DNA of 64,000 bases from Porphyromonas gingivicanis JCM 15907 (GCF_000614585.1 NZ_BAKX01000002.1:62001-126000); one strand, 5' to 3'. Counted from the stretch's first letter, positions 8,601-18,493 are shown. A program made the numbers and translations. The notes: a model not told the origin generated them from the letters alone.

Positions 8601-11160
8601 ATGAGTGTAGAACCTAAAAAGAGGGGGTATATAGAAGAGATACAAGACCTGCTCAAAGCTCTTCTTGATAACCCCGAAAAATATTTTTTTGACAGCAAAG
8701 AGTCTACTGCCTCTAAAGTAGATATGCTACAAATTTCTGATGATTTGAATATAGGTGTCGAAAATCAGGAGGCTGGCGACAAATCGGAACTGAAAAAAAC
8801 TAAAGTCTCCGAGGGAGAGGAGAAAGCGTATTTCTCAAAATCTCCTAAGAATGAAATAGAGGAAGAAGAGAGGTTATCAGCTGTCAATGCGCAGTTTTGG
8901 GCTTACTTTACACTTTCTCTTTTAACGGGGGAGTATCTTCGTCATGCAAGATATTCTAATTCTTTAGAAGCCATTGTAAAAGAGATAAAAGGGAGGTATT
9001 ATACTAAAGAGAGTAGAAAGTTTTTACACCCTATTCTCCCCGTGGCACACAATCTGTGCCAAAATCTATTGCATAAGTGTCTTTTGATGCGTCAGCAAAT
9101 TGAGGTGACGGATGGAAATCAAACACTCTTTTTCCCAGAAGAAACGATTGTCTTATCTGCAGATTACTCTCGCTATAAGAAGCGGGGAAGAGAGATAAAG
9201 GAGGCGGAGTATATACAAAATTTGGGGCTAAAGTTGATTGAGATGACTTCAATTGACTTTTTAGGAATCATCGATGAAGAGAAACTCAAATCTTTGGCAA
9301 ACCTTTATAATCTGTGTGAGGAGATTGAAGCATCTCCAGAAAAACATCTACAGATATTTGAAAAAGAAGCATACGATACGAAACCACAAGAAATAGAGGG
9401 AAGTGGAAAGTATATCATAGAGGCTATTAAAATTAAGACCTCCTTGTTGCTCTATCAATCGTTCTTTAAGCCCTTCCTGCAGCTTGTACCCTCAACTCAA
9501 GATAATAGCATTAACGTGTTTTCTTTTGATGATAAAAGAGGGAACAGCCTCTATGGAGGGATGAAAGAATTACAAGTTGTATTCAAGGGAAAATGTTACG
9601 ATAAACCAGAAGATTTGATACAATTAGACTGTGTTCGTTTTTGGAAAGAAAAACTCTATGAGTCTAAAGACCCTCTCTTCGCTGTGCTTACAGAGGAACA
9701 TATTGACGATTATGACAAATTCATTCAGAGATCTCAAGAAACAAGAGAAAAATGGAACGGGTTATTAAACGGAAAAGACCATATTGACGAGGATAATGAG
9801 GAAAGGGTTTTTGAAGAAATTGGATGTATAGCAGGTAGAAATGACGATAATAGTAGAGCACGAAAAGAAAACGTTCCATTTGATATAATTTTAAAAGGAC
9901 TTGATTTCCTTAGACGGAAGTATGCAGGAGAAAAGAAGTCTAGTGTAGAATGGAATGACCCTATAGATCAGATGGATTCTCTTTTGCGTGTTTTTGTTAA
10001 CGAGTTGGAGCATTATGCCTATAAATCTATGCCCTATGAAAAAGAAAAAGCTTTTTCAAACTCTTTTTTTCGTTTAATATCTGCAACAAACTCCCCCAAT
10101 CTACCCCCTATATTCATCTCCTCTTTGGGAGTTAGGATGTTGAATGTAGTCCTACTCCGTAAAACTAAGTATCGACTTTACAGAGGTCATTTTCGTAGCT
10201 GGCTTTACAAAGCTCAAAAAACTTCTGTGGAAGAATTAGATAGGATAAAGAAGGAGAATGCTCAAGAACTAAAAGTGGCTACTCAAAAATCAGAACAAAA
10301 AACAAAAGAGCTTTTGGAAAAATGGAGTGAAAAAAATGCGGGAGATTTAGAGAAGATTCAAGCCTCTCAAGTCGTTTTTCTCGGAATATTTTCCGCTATT
10401 ATTGCGATGTTGGTGAGCCTTGTGTCTTCATTTAAATTTGCGGAAAATGTCTACGACTTTATGATTATGTTCGGCTCTGGATTTAGCTTCATATCTGGAT
10501 TACTAGCCATAGTAGTGCTTGTGAAGGAGAAAGATGCAAAAAAAGAGATGAAAAACAGAACATTTAGCTTTTTTGTAGACAAGTGTCGTTATACTAAAAT
10601 AAGGAATTGGCTGAAGCGTTGGGGAGTAAGTATACTTGTCTTTCTCTTAGTTGCTGTGGGAGTTTTTGTTGCGGGGTGGGGTGTTGCACTCAAAAAGAGT
10701 GAGAAGCCTGTTTCTGCCGTAGAGAAGATACGTTTTGAATACGAAGGACAACAAAAAACAGAGTTCGTTGCTGAGCCTACCTCTGAAAGTGCAGAAAAAG
10801 AAGAAACGAAAGCAGTGTCCGACAAAGAGATGCTCAACTCGCCTCTAACAGAGAAAAAGAACCCTCAAACACAGAAAGATGTAACAACCTCAAAAGAGGC
10901 TTCGACAGCCCAAAGGAAATAGTCATTCCCATAATAATGCGGTCTCTAAGTCTATCTTTTCCCCTCCTAATAGCCAATGCTCCCATCATGCTATTCACAT
11001 TGATTTTAACGAGGGAGGGCAAGAAATATGCTACCTCCAACATATACGAGAGAAGGGTGTGACCATTGAATTTGACGGGAGTGGGCAGGAAACTGAAGGA
11101 GGCTTTGAAGGAGGAGAGCCTGAAATCTTGAGTCGATTTGTCCGATTCTCTACCGAGTGA
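8601..11160 (+). CDS. Large protein with C-terminal membrane helices, putative effector of the Panacea pair
   Basis: I recognise no family. An uninterrupted frame of 773 residues ends at 10922. It has a charged, apparently soluble region (about 1-570), a Lys/Glu-rich coiled-coil stretch (about 545-588), then three hydrophobic helices at about 589-611, 620-641 and 674-697, and a hydrophilic Glu/Lys/Ser-rich tail. The +1 frame from about 10890 stays open for 80 more codons to a stop at 11160, reading plausible protein (HAIHIDFNEGGQE, EGGEPEILSRFVRF). The 8601-11160 span is one base over a multiple of three, so one extra base near 10915 would explain the early stop and give 852 residues. The gene follows the Panacea-like gene by 75 bases and is followed by a strong terminator. 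Soluble-plus-membrane architecture recalls membrane-acting toxins and defence effectors, but this is inference. Confidence 0.6.
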
Positions 11161-11161
11161 A

Positions 11162-11207
11162 AAGAAAAGAGAGGGTAGTCCCATAAAGGCTATCCTCTCT
11201 TTTTTGT
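11162..11207. terminator. Bidirectional terminator between the island and the LRR gene
   Basis: A long stem (AGAGAGGGTAGT pairing with CTATCCTCTCT) is flanked by A-rich sequence on the left and TTTTTT on the right. It therefore works for the plus-strand island, whose extended frame ends at 11160, and for the convergent LRR gene, which ends at 11301. Confidence 0.85.
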
Positions 11208-11300
11208 AGATTATTGTAGGTTACTGTACCCTCTTATTGCCTTTCTTGGGAGTCCTCAACGCTCTTTTTTATTTAAGGTAGTTTGTAGGGCAGAGAGGTG

Positions 11301-13731
11301 TTAGTGGGCGATGAGCAGGCGGTGCGTTGCATTGCCCACGATGAGTAGGTAACTACCGCGGGGAGGTGGCGTACATCGAGTTGTGCGTCGCCCATGTCTG
11401 AGGTGCGCTCTTCGAGGAGGAGATTGCCCGAAGCATCTATGAGGCGAATGGTTGAGGAGGGCGTGGCTTGGCTGATTTGCACGAAGTGGCTCGCAGGGTT
11501 AGGATAGCAGCGTACGGCAGTGATGCCGATGAGTTCGCAGTCCACGCTTCCAGGGTATTCCTCCTTTGCAGTTGCATTGCTGTTGAGTGCTGCATAGACT
11601 TTATAATGCTTTGCCTTGGCCTTATCGACTTGCTCTACACGGCAGATATTTTGCTCAGTGGTACTATTGGGTTGAATGACGATAAGTCCTGCTTGGTCGC
11701 TGGCGGTGCGTTGTGGAAGCGAGGCGATGAGTTGCTCCATGTGGCTTTCGTCAATGCGATTGTCGTAAAAGAAGGCTTCAAGCAGTTGGGGGTTGTGGCT
11801 AAAGTCGAGACTTGTAAACTGATTGCTCGAACCCCAGAAGAGCGTGAGTGCAGGGTTATGCGAGAGGTCTATCGAAGTGAGGCTATTGGCTTGACAAAGC
11901 ACTTGGCGCAACTTGGCAAAAGGCGTCAGGTCGAGCGTTTGTAGCCCTGTCATAGCACACCAGAGTACCTCCAATTCGCTGTTTTGACTCAAGTCCAATG
12001 TGCCGAGAGCATTGCCCGAACAGGAGAGTTTACTCAGTTTACGATTGTGTGTAAGGTCTAATTGGGTCAGCTTGCAATCGTTGCAGGAAAGGAGCTCCAA
12101 CTCGGGGCATTGGCGCACATCTATGCTCCTTAGGAGGGTGGCATAGCACCATATCTTGCTAATCTTCGGATTGTGGCTTAGGTCGAGTTGCTCCAGCGGA
12201 TTGTATTCGCACTTGAGTTGCTCCAGTTGCACCACCTTAGAGAGGTCAAGTTGGGGTATTTTATTGATAGATATATCCAAGTAACGAAGTGTGGGGCAGG
12301 AGGAGAGGTCGATGTTTGTCATCTCGGCATCGGAGCATTCGAGGGAGGTTACTTTGCCCTGTATCAATATACGTGGTAGGTCTACTGTATAGGTAATCTC
12401 TTGCCCATTTACCAAGTGCCGGTAGCGCCCTCGATGGCAACGGCTTCGTTAGCATTGATTTTCATTTTTATCTTGCTACCGACGGCTTTGCCGTGCGAGA
12501 ATGCGATGTAATCGGTCATTACCTCATCTTCTGAACCGCTGTAATCGATACGATTTTGATACTTGCCGTTGAGGTCTTTTGTGAGCCAATCTTTTCCGAG
12601 AGCCAAGGCGACTTGCGACTTTGTACAGATGTTTTTCTCATTGGGCGATTGGGTGTTGATGACCAGCACTTCGCCTTCGCCCTGACGAGGGTCTATTGGC
12701 TGACCGTCCAAGCTCCGTAGGGAGCGCATCAGTTGGGTCATCTTTTCGCCCTTAATCTCATTTTCGTAGCAAGATATCTTCTTAATCTTGGGGTTGTTGG
12801 CTACCGATAGGGCGGTCAGTTTGTTCTGGTGGCAGTTGAGGCGAGTGAGTTCTTTGTTGTGCGATACATCGAGAGATGTGAGCTGGCATCCCGATACATC
12901 GAGGATGCTCAATGCCTTGAGAGGCGAGAGGTCAAGTTGCCTAATGGAGCTTAGTCCGCAGTCTACGATGACGAGTGTGCCGTTGTGCGTGAAGTCCATC
13001 TCCTCAAGGGGGTTCAAAAAGCAGGAAAGGATCTCCAGCTCTCTATTATGACTGATGTCTAATTGGGTCAGCTCATTTTTGGCGCAGTTGAGTTGCTTTA
13101 GTGCTGTTAGTGCGCTCAAATCGAGCGTGGAGAGTTTGTTGAAGCTACAGTTGAGTGCGCCCAACTGGGTGTTGTTACTTAAATTCAGAGAGGAGAGGGC
13201 ATTGTTGCCGCAATCCAGCGAAGCAACGGCAGTACATGCCTCTATATTGAGTTCGCTCACCTTATTCTGTGCCAAATTGATGGAGGTTAAGAGTGGATTG
13301 CTTGAGAGGTCGAGCCTTGTAAGCTGATTGCTCATTACGTTGATGTAGGTCAGCTGAGGGCAGGCACTTAGGTCTATTTGCTCAATCTTGTTAAAGTTCA
13401 CATTAAGCTCTTGGAGCGAGGTGGTGTTTTCAAGATGTAGAGCGGTGATTTCGCCCATAAGGTTCTCAAATTGGAGGATTTCGCCCTCGAAAGTTACCTC
13501 TTGAGCGGAGAGCTTGTAGTAGACGGTAGAGCCGTTTTTGAACTTTCCTGTGGCTCCCGAAACCCTTACGGAGCCGTTGGCTTTGATCTTGATACCGATA
13601 GATTGGTTGATGGCTTTGTCTGTTTTTAGGCGGATGCGCCCCTCGGCTTGGAGCGTGTGGGGGAGCATAAGCCCGATAAGCGTAAGGCAAAGTAGAGCAA
13701 CATACGGATGGAGGGTAGTCTCTCTCTTCAT
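11301..13731 (-). CDS. Secreted leucine-rich-repeat protein with T9SS sorting domain, two frameshifts
   Basis: This is a probable surface or secreted LRR protein exported by the type IX system. The signal peptide is MKRETTLHPYVALLCLTLIG and onward. Two similar halves each begin with a beta segment (VRVSGATGKFKNG; VAIEGATGTWVNG) followed by about 21-residue repeats of the LDLS-x-N-x-x-L-x-x-L-x-C type. The frame breaks near 12412, where adding one G to a GG run joins GATGTW to VNGQEITYTV. It breaks again near 11362, where adding one C to a CCCC run gives the sorting-domain ending LPRGSYLLIVG and HRLLIAH with a stop at 11301. The 2431-base span plus two is 811 codons. Both losses are in homopolymers, so sequencing error is likely. 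It is divergent from the next LRR gene and convergent with the Panacea island. Confidence 0.85.
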
Positions 13732-14013
13732 AACTTTTCTTTTTTTTAGTGGATATTCTTATTTGCTCTGTGTTGGTGTGCAATCTTTTAATAAAGAATG
13801 CGGATTGTTGTGTGCTGATACTGTTGTTTCTTTTCTTTTGAATGTAAAAATAATAAAACAGAGGTTTTGTGCAATGCAAGTGGATTAAGGAATAGTTTTA
13901 TTGGAATGTTTTTGTCTCCATTAGATAGCAAGAGGGATTTTTTTCTTAATGCTTTTTAGAGGATGTATATCTTACAGTGTTATTTGTTTGATTACTTTTG
14001 TATTAAAATTTCA

Positions 14014-15429
14014 ATGATTATGATTAGAAAGTACTTTGCTTTTTTGTTCTCTCTCTTGATGGGAATGACAATTTTGCAGGCCCAAGAATACCACGTAGCT
14101 ACGGCGGGTACTCTATCGCAAGTGGTAGGGCCCGAGGTGCGAGATTTATCCCATATTCGCATTACGGGCTTCTTGAATGCTCAAGACCTTGCTTTTATAC
14201 GAAGTCTGGCGGGATATCCTCGCTCCCAGAGCAAGCTCCGCCATCTTGATATCGAAGATGCTGTATTGGAGAATAATACAATTCCTAAAGAGGGTTTCTT
14301 CAAGTGTTGTATGGAAAGTTACAAATTACCCAAGACCCTAAAAAGTATAGAGCAGTGTGCTTTCCAATGGAATCACGATCTCAAAGAGCTTCGCATACCA
14401 GAGGGTGTCACTCATGTTGCCAAGAGAGCCTTTTATTGGAATAGGAACTTGGAAAAGATTTGGCTGCCCGAGAGTTTGACAGAGTTTAGTGAGAGCATGT
14501 TGGGAGGAGGCTGTATTGCCTTGCGTGAAGTACATTGGTCCAAAAACTTAAAAAGGATTGGAGATAGTGCTTTTTGGGGATGTGAAAGTTTACACATAAA
14601 AGATCTTCCTAATACATTGGAAATTATTGAAGAGACTGCTTTTGAAGGCACTTTGATGGATGAGATTGTAGTGCCCAAGAGTGTCAAGAAGATGCAGGGA
14701 GCTTTTTGGGGAGCAAAAAAACTTCGTAAGGTCGATATTCAAGCTCCTTTAACCGAAATCGAAAAAAATACTTTTTATTGGTGTGAAGAATTGCGAGAGG
14801 TCAAACTTCCCGAGGGAGTTACACGTATCGGTAATGGGGCTTTCTTTTGGAATTTAGAGTTGAAAGATATAACGTTGCCAGAGTCTGTAACTCATATAGA
14901 AGATGATGCTTTTAACAGTGCTCCTTTTGACTCGATTGTTATCCCCTCGAAGGTCGTTTTAATCGGACGAGAGGCTTTTTGGAATAATCGCAACTTAAAG
15001 AAAGTGTATGCTAAACCAATCGTACCTCCTGTAACAAGTGAACCGACAGTGATTGCTCCCAATTTGCCTTTTCATGCCTGCAATGAGGAAACCGTTACCC
15101 TCTATGTGCCAAAAGGCTCTGCAGAAGCCTACCGCTCTTCGGAAATTTTTAGGAATTTTGGAACTATTGTAGAACTTGACCCTTGGCAGTTCCCCCAAGC
15201 CAATGAGCCCCCCAACCGCCCTCCTGTTTTGTGCAAAGTGTATGGTTGCAATGGGCAGTTGGTGATTGAAACTCCTGTAGAGTTATTAGGTAAAGCCTAT
15301 GCTGTCTACTCTATGGAGGGTTCGCTCATCCAGCAGGGCATTCTTCAAGAGGGGGAGATCCTTCTTTCTCCCAATCGAGGAATTTATGTAGTACGAGTAG
15401 AGGAGAGTGCCTATAAGGTGTTATTGTAA
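14014..15429 (+). CDS. BspA-type leucine-rich-repeat surface protein with T9SS-like C-terminus
   Basis: This is a predicted secreted adhesin-type protein. The start at 14014 (MIMIRKYFAFLFSLLMGM) gives a normal signal peptide ending at LQAQE; an upstream in-frame ATG at 13963 would add 17 poorly fitting residues. The body is built of BspA/TpLRR (LRR_5) repeats of about 23 residues, such as ELRIPEGVTHVAKRAFYWN and KLPEGVTRIGNGAFFWN. The last 70 residues (KVYGCNGQLVIETP, then YAVYSMEGSLIQQG and IYVVRVEESAYKVLL) have the beta pattern of a T9SS type A sorting domain. BspA-like proteins in oral Bacteroidota bind host matrix and other bacteria; this specific role is inferred. A -7-like TACTTTTG lies at 13993-14000, close to the start. 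Confidence 0.85.
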   Translation: MIMIRKYFAFLFSLLMGMTILQAQEYHVATAGTLSQVVGPEVRDLSHIRITGFLNAQDLAFIRSLAGYPRSQSKLRHLDIEDAVLENNTIPKEGFFKCCMESYKLPKTLKSIEQCAFQWNHDLKELRIPEGVTHVAKRAFYWNRNLEKIWLPESLTEFSESMLGGGCIALREVHWSKNLKRIGDSAFWGCESLHIKDLPNTLEIIEETAFEGTLMDEIVVPKSVKKMQGAFWGAKKLRKVDIQAPLTEIEKNTFYWCEELREVKLPEGVTRIGNGAFFWNLELKDITLPESVTHIEDDAFNSAPFDSIVIPSKVVLIGREAFWNNRNLKKVYAKPIVPPVTSEPTVIAPNLPFHACNEETVTLYVPKGSAEAYRSSEIFRNFGTIVELDPWQFPQANEPPNRPPVLCKVYGCNGQLVIETPVELLGKAYAVYSMEGSLIQQGILQEGEILLSPNRGIYVVRVEESAYKVLL

Positions 15430-15791
15430 TTGGCGATTATCGCATATCTGATAGAACGATAAATGGGGATTGTTATTTTTAACACTTCTTTACTCCATAG
15501 CTCAGTTTTAGATTTACTTTAGAAGACATTTAAGAATGTGGGCTGTGTGCCGAAGCGCATAACTCTAATCAAACGCTGCTAATCATTATGGGGAGAGTGG
15601 TGTTGAGAGGTGTCTTTTTTGTACAAGCATACCCCAAAGAGTGGGTAGTGGCTACGTCAGAGGCTTTTCCTAATTTTGTGCCTCGATTTTCTGCTCTTCT
15701 CAAAAGGGCGCAATCCTTATACGAGGTGGTTGTGCAGTATGGGCAAGGGGCGGAGATAAAAGGAATAACAAAACCTAAACTATAAAGCGCA
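15430..15791. other. Intergenic stretch with one doubtful small frame
   Basis: Apart from the weak 65-codon frame at 15588-15785, nothing convincing is seen. There is no clear terminator after the LRR gene and no consensus promoter before the FocA-type gene. Confidence 0.5.
15588..15785 (+). CDS. Doubtful 65-residue hypothetical protein
   Basis: This frame starts MGRVVLRGVFFVQAYPKEW and stops 6 bases before the FocA-type transporter. It has no signal peptide, no membrane helix and no family I recognise. It is kept only because of its tight spacing to the next gene and because the stretch is otherwise empty. Confidence 0.2.
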   Translation: MGRVVLRGVFFVQAYPKEWVVATSEAFPNFVPRFSALLKRAQSLYEVVVQYGQGAEIKGITKPKL

Positions 15792-16574
15792 ATGATACGA
15801 AATCCGAAAGAAGTCCTCGAAGAGACCTATCTCATGACCGAGGCAAAGAAGAGCAAGCCTTGGTCTAAGGTCATCCTCCTTGCCATTATGGCGGGGGTCT
15901 ACATCGCAATGGGCGGATTTTTGTCGCTCTTGGTGGGCAAGGGCTTTCCCGGTATCTCGGCAGACAATCCCGCCTTGGGCAAGTTCCTAAGCGGTATTAC
16001 TTTCCCCGTGGGGCTTATCCTCACCGTTATTACTGGGGCGGAGTTGTTCACGAGTAATAACGCTATCCTTATCCCTGCGCTTATGAAACGGCGCATCCCC
16101 CTGCTTTTTCCCCTAAAGTACTGGGCGGTGGTCTACATCGCCAACTTCGTCGGGGCGGCAGCTTTCACCTACTTTCTCGTGTATCAAACGGGGCTTTTGG
16201 AGGGTGGTCCTTGGCGAGAGGCTATTCAGCACGTGGCAGAAGACAAGACTTCGCTCTCCTTTGGGGTCGCTTTCCTTAGAGGCATCGGGGCTAACTGGCT
16301 TGTTTGCTTGGCTATTTGGCTCGGCTTGGCGGCAAAGGATTTGACGGGCAAGATGCTCGGTATTTGGTTGCCCGTGATGACGTTCGTAACGTTGGGCTTC
16401 GAGCACTCTATTGCCAATATGTTCTATCTTCCCCTCGGTATGATGATGGGGGCGGAGGTAACTTTCGGGCAACTCCTCATCGACAACCTATTGCCCGTTA
16501 CGCTTGGTAATATCGTGGGAGGGGCACTCTTCGTCGGGGCTTTCCACGCCTACGTATTTGCCACGAAGAAATAA
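15792..16574 (+). CDS. focA: Formate/nitrite transporter family protein (FocA/NirC type)
   Basis: This 260-residue inner-membrane channel belongs to the FNT family, which forms pentamers carrying formate, nitrite or hydrosulfide. About six hydrophobic helices are visible. Family signatures include GAELFTSN near residue 80, GANWLVCLAIW near 160, the central-histidine segment GFEHSIANMF near 200, and LGNIVGGALFVG near the C-terminus. In a fermenting anaerobe formate export is the most likely use, but the substrate cannot be read from sequence and the symbol is given for the family only. A hairpin with a T-rich tail (16705-16765) lies 130 bases downstream. Confidence 0.9.
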   Translation: MIRNPKEVLEETYLMTEAKKSKPWSKVILLAIMAGVYIAMGGFLSLLVGKGFPGISADNPALGKFLSGITFPVGLILTVITGAELFTSNNAILIPALMKRRIPLLFPLKYWAVVYIANFVGAAAFTYFLVYQTGLLEGGPWREAIQHVAEDKTSLSFGVAFLRGIGANWLVCLAIWLGLAAKDLTGKMLGIWLPVMTFVTLGFEHSIANMFYLPLGMMMGAEVTFGQLLIDNLLPVTLGNIVGGALFVGAFHAYVFATKK

Positions 16575-16704
16575 CTCCACCTCGGCAGGGCAGGGGCGAA
16601 TACGAATTGCGCAAGAGCCTGTTGCGCTAATTCAGAGGAGGATAACCCCATAGATACAGCACGGATAAAGCTGATACAAACGTATAGCCATCCTAATTTA
16701 GCAG

Positions 16705-16765
16705 AGGAAAAAGCCCTCTCTTTGTAGTGCGATAGACACTGCCGAGAGAGGGTTTTCTTCTGTTT
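16705..16765 (+). terminator. Hairpin terminator, copy 1 of a 48-base repeat
   Basis: An outer stem CCCTCTC/GAGAGGG encloses an inner stem AGTG/CACT, followed by TTTTCTTC. The first 48 bases (16705-16752) are identical to 18335-18382. It probably ends the FocA-type transcript. Confidence 0.7.
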
Positions 16766-16837
16766 GCTCCCGTGTGCCCTCCCTCTGCGCCTCGTTTCCA
16801 AGGCATTCTACAGCATCTTTGCGCAAAGGTTCTCTTT

Positions 16838-16897
16838 CAAAAGGTATAATTAGTTGGACTCAAAACCCTCCGTGAGAACTCGTCGAACCCTCCGAGG
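16838..16897 (-). repeat. Dispersed intergenic repeat, copy A
   Basis: Read on the minus strand it contains CTCGGAGGGTT, then GAGTT, ACGGAGGGTTTTG, TCCAAC and TTATACCTTTTG in that order, closely matching the plus-strand copy at 41154-41211 along its whole length. It is non-coding in both places. Confidence 0.75.
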
Positions 16898-17063
16898 AAA
16901 AACGCAAAAGGTATAATCCTTTGCCCCGATACCCTTAGCCCTTTGCAGACCCTACACCGTGGGGTGCATTAGAGCCTCTTCCGTCCCCTCTGTTGCCCTC
17001 TCCCTTTGTCTTGCTCTTTTTGGGGGGGCTAAAGAATCACTTTTTTAAGACCTTTTTTGTCAT

Positions 17064-17094
17064 TTTGTTTGCCGAATGGGAATGCTTACTTTTG
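17064..17094 (+). promoter_or_regulatory. Bacteroidota-type promoter of a small membrane protein gene
   Basis: TTTG (17064-17067), a 19-base spacer and TACTTTTG (17087-17094) match the TTTG-N19-TAnnTTTG consensus exactly. The expected transcript start is about 40 bases before the ATG at 17141. Confidence 0.75.
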
Positions 17095-17140
17095 TCAAAT
17101 CTCGCAATGCGGTTTGGATACGTAAAATTTTCTATGCGGT

Positions 17141-17314
17141 ATGATTGAACTTTTATTGGGCGTTATATTCATCTTGTTGGTAGCTGGACTGATTATTTGG
17201 GCTATCTGGGGCAGGGTGCCATGGAAAGTTATTGGCAAGATCCTCCTCTCCCTCTTGACCATAGGTATTACCATCGTTCTTTTGCTTGCCCTCCTATCGG
17301 ATGCTTTTGCTTGA
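17141..17314 (+). CDS. Small membrane protein, 57 residues, two helices
   Basis: The frame encodes two hydrophobic helices, LLLGVIFILLVAGLIIWAIW and ILLSLLTIGITIVLLLALL, joined by a short basic loop (GRVPWKVIGK). I recognise no family. A consensus promoter lies about 50 bases upstream, and the composition is that of a real membrane protein. It is easily missed because it is under 60 residues. Function is unknown. Confidence 0.65.
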   Translation: MIELLLGVIFILLVAGLIIWAIWGRVPWKVIGKILLSLLTIGITIVLLLALLSDAFA

Positions 17315-17503
17315 GCTCCTCGCTGGATGGCTTGCAACTCAATGTGAAGGCACCTTGGAAAGGTGTTGCCCGAAAATAATTACCTCCAACTGCCTACCAT
17401 CGAAAGGGCAGAAGAGAAACATACAAGATGGCTAGGGAGAGTATTATGATATTATCAAAGTGAGACCGATTTGAAACAACAGATTGTAAAAAAGGATTTT
17501 GAT

Positions 17504-18268
17504 ATGCAGAAAAAAGTTTTTGTGGAAGGCATCGTTGGATTTTTTGCATTTGTGATTTTGCTTTCCTCTTGTCTACAAGGTAAGAAGAGCTCTATTAAGA
17601 ACGAACAACAAGTTTTTGGACAGGTCGGTTACCTGAGAGATGGCATCGTTGGCGTCTCTTATATGGGGACTAATTACCTCCATCTATCCGATTTTTCCGA
17701 CTATAGCGACCGTATCGTCTACCGACACGTTAAAGGGGGGAGTCGAGGTCCCTCGATCACTTTTAAGTTTTTCTTGAGAGATGTGCGTTCCGACTATCCT
17801 CGCTACCATGAGTTGTTTGACGTGACCAACTATTGTGAGCGCAAACCTTGGCTTAAAAGACGGGGTGGGGCACCTATCCGACCTATAGATTTATGCTTGG
17901 CAACCTTCGAGAAAGTCGCCATTACGGCTAATTGCTCTTTCGGTGAGGCGTATCCTGCGGGGAGCGACCTTTCGCCTCTTGCCATTTTTATGTTCAATGA
18001 CTTTGCCACCTTTGTGGAAAAGAACTTCGATGACAAAGAGATTGAAGAGCCCCTATATATAAAGGGCGACGACGTAGAGGCGTGGAAGAAAGTGCGCCTT
18101 TCGTTGCCCTATTTTTCGTTTTTCATAAACCGAGAACCCGATTTGAAGGAGGGCGAAGAGCTACAACTCACCTTTACGTTTGACGTTATCGACCGATTGG
18201 TCTCCGACACCGAGCATAAGAGATTTCAAAAGACCTTTACGTTCTACCCCTCTGACAACCCTCTTTGA
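17504..18268 (+). CDS. Uncharacterised lipoprotein
   Basis: A 254-residue predicted lipoprotein. The Met at 17504 is preferred over the one at 17471 because it gives a normal signal (MQKKVFVEGIVGFFAFVILL) with the lipobox LLSSC. The mature part is beta-rich, with VYRHVKGGSRGP, a Tyr/Arg-rich middle (DYPRYHELFDVTNYCERKPW) and a C-terminal segment (GEELQLTFTFDVIDRL) that looks like the last strands of a beta sandwich. I do not recognise a family. The 48-base hairpin repeat (18335-18382) follows as the likely terminator. Cell-envelope location is a reasonable inference; function is unknown. Confidence 0.65.
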   Translation: MQKKVFVEGIVGFFAFVILLSSCLQGKKSSIKNEQQVFGQVGYLRDGIVGVSYMGTNYLHLSDFSDYSDRIVYRHVKGGSRGPSITFKFFLRDVRSDYPRYHELFDVTNYCERKPWLKRRGGAPIRPIDLCLATFEKVAITANCSFGEAYPAGSDLSPLAIFMFNDFATFVEKNFDDKEIEEPLYIKGDDVEAWKKVRLSLPYFSFFINREPDLKEGEELQLTFTFDVIDRLVSDTEHKRFQKTFTFYPSDNPL

Positions 18269-18334
18269 ATAGGAAAGGGGCTAAGGAAAAGGCGGAAGAA
18301 GCCCCAAGAATCTAAACCGACCCGATGAGGAGAA

Positions 18335-18390
18335 AGGAAAAAGCCCTCTCTTTGTAGTGCGATAGACACTGCCGAGAGAGGGGTGTTTGT
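18335..18390 (+). terminator. Hairpin terminator, copy 2 of a 48-base repeat
   Basis: Positions 18335-18382 are identical to 16705-16752, with the same nested stems (CCCTCTC/GAGAGGG and AGTG/CACT). The following bases GGTGTTTGT are less T-rich than in copy 1. It lies 67 bases after the lipoprotein gene. Confidence 0.6.
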
Positions 18391-18493
18391 AGTTGTAGGC
18401 ATCGAGTTTTTCGATGGCGATGCTTCTCTTTCGCTCCAAAAGGAGGGGCAAATTCTTAAGTGCGGAGTGCATCGAAAGCAGAGGGAAAAAGAT

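Larger units (their letters stand above)
16575..17140. other. Intergenic stretch with repeated hairpin, dispersed repeat and promoter
   Basis: No gene is seen. It contains the 48-base hairpin element (16705-16752), one copy of the dispersed repeat (16838-16897, minus orientation) followed by another AAAAGGTATAAT word at 16907-16918, and a near-perfect promoter at 17064-17094. Confidence 0.7.

Noticed and set aside
10834-11184. Minus-strand open frame of 116 codons over the end of the island
   Set aside because: It is the antisense of the plus-strand frame and its terminator, lacks any domain or promoter, and its sequence mirrors the plus-strand protein.
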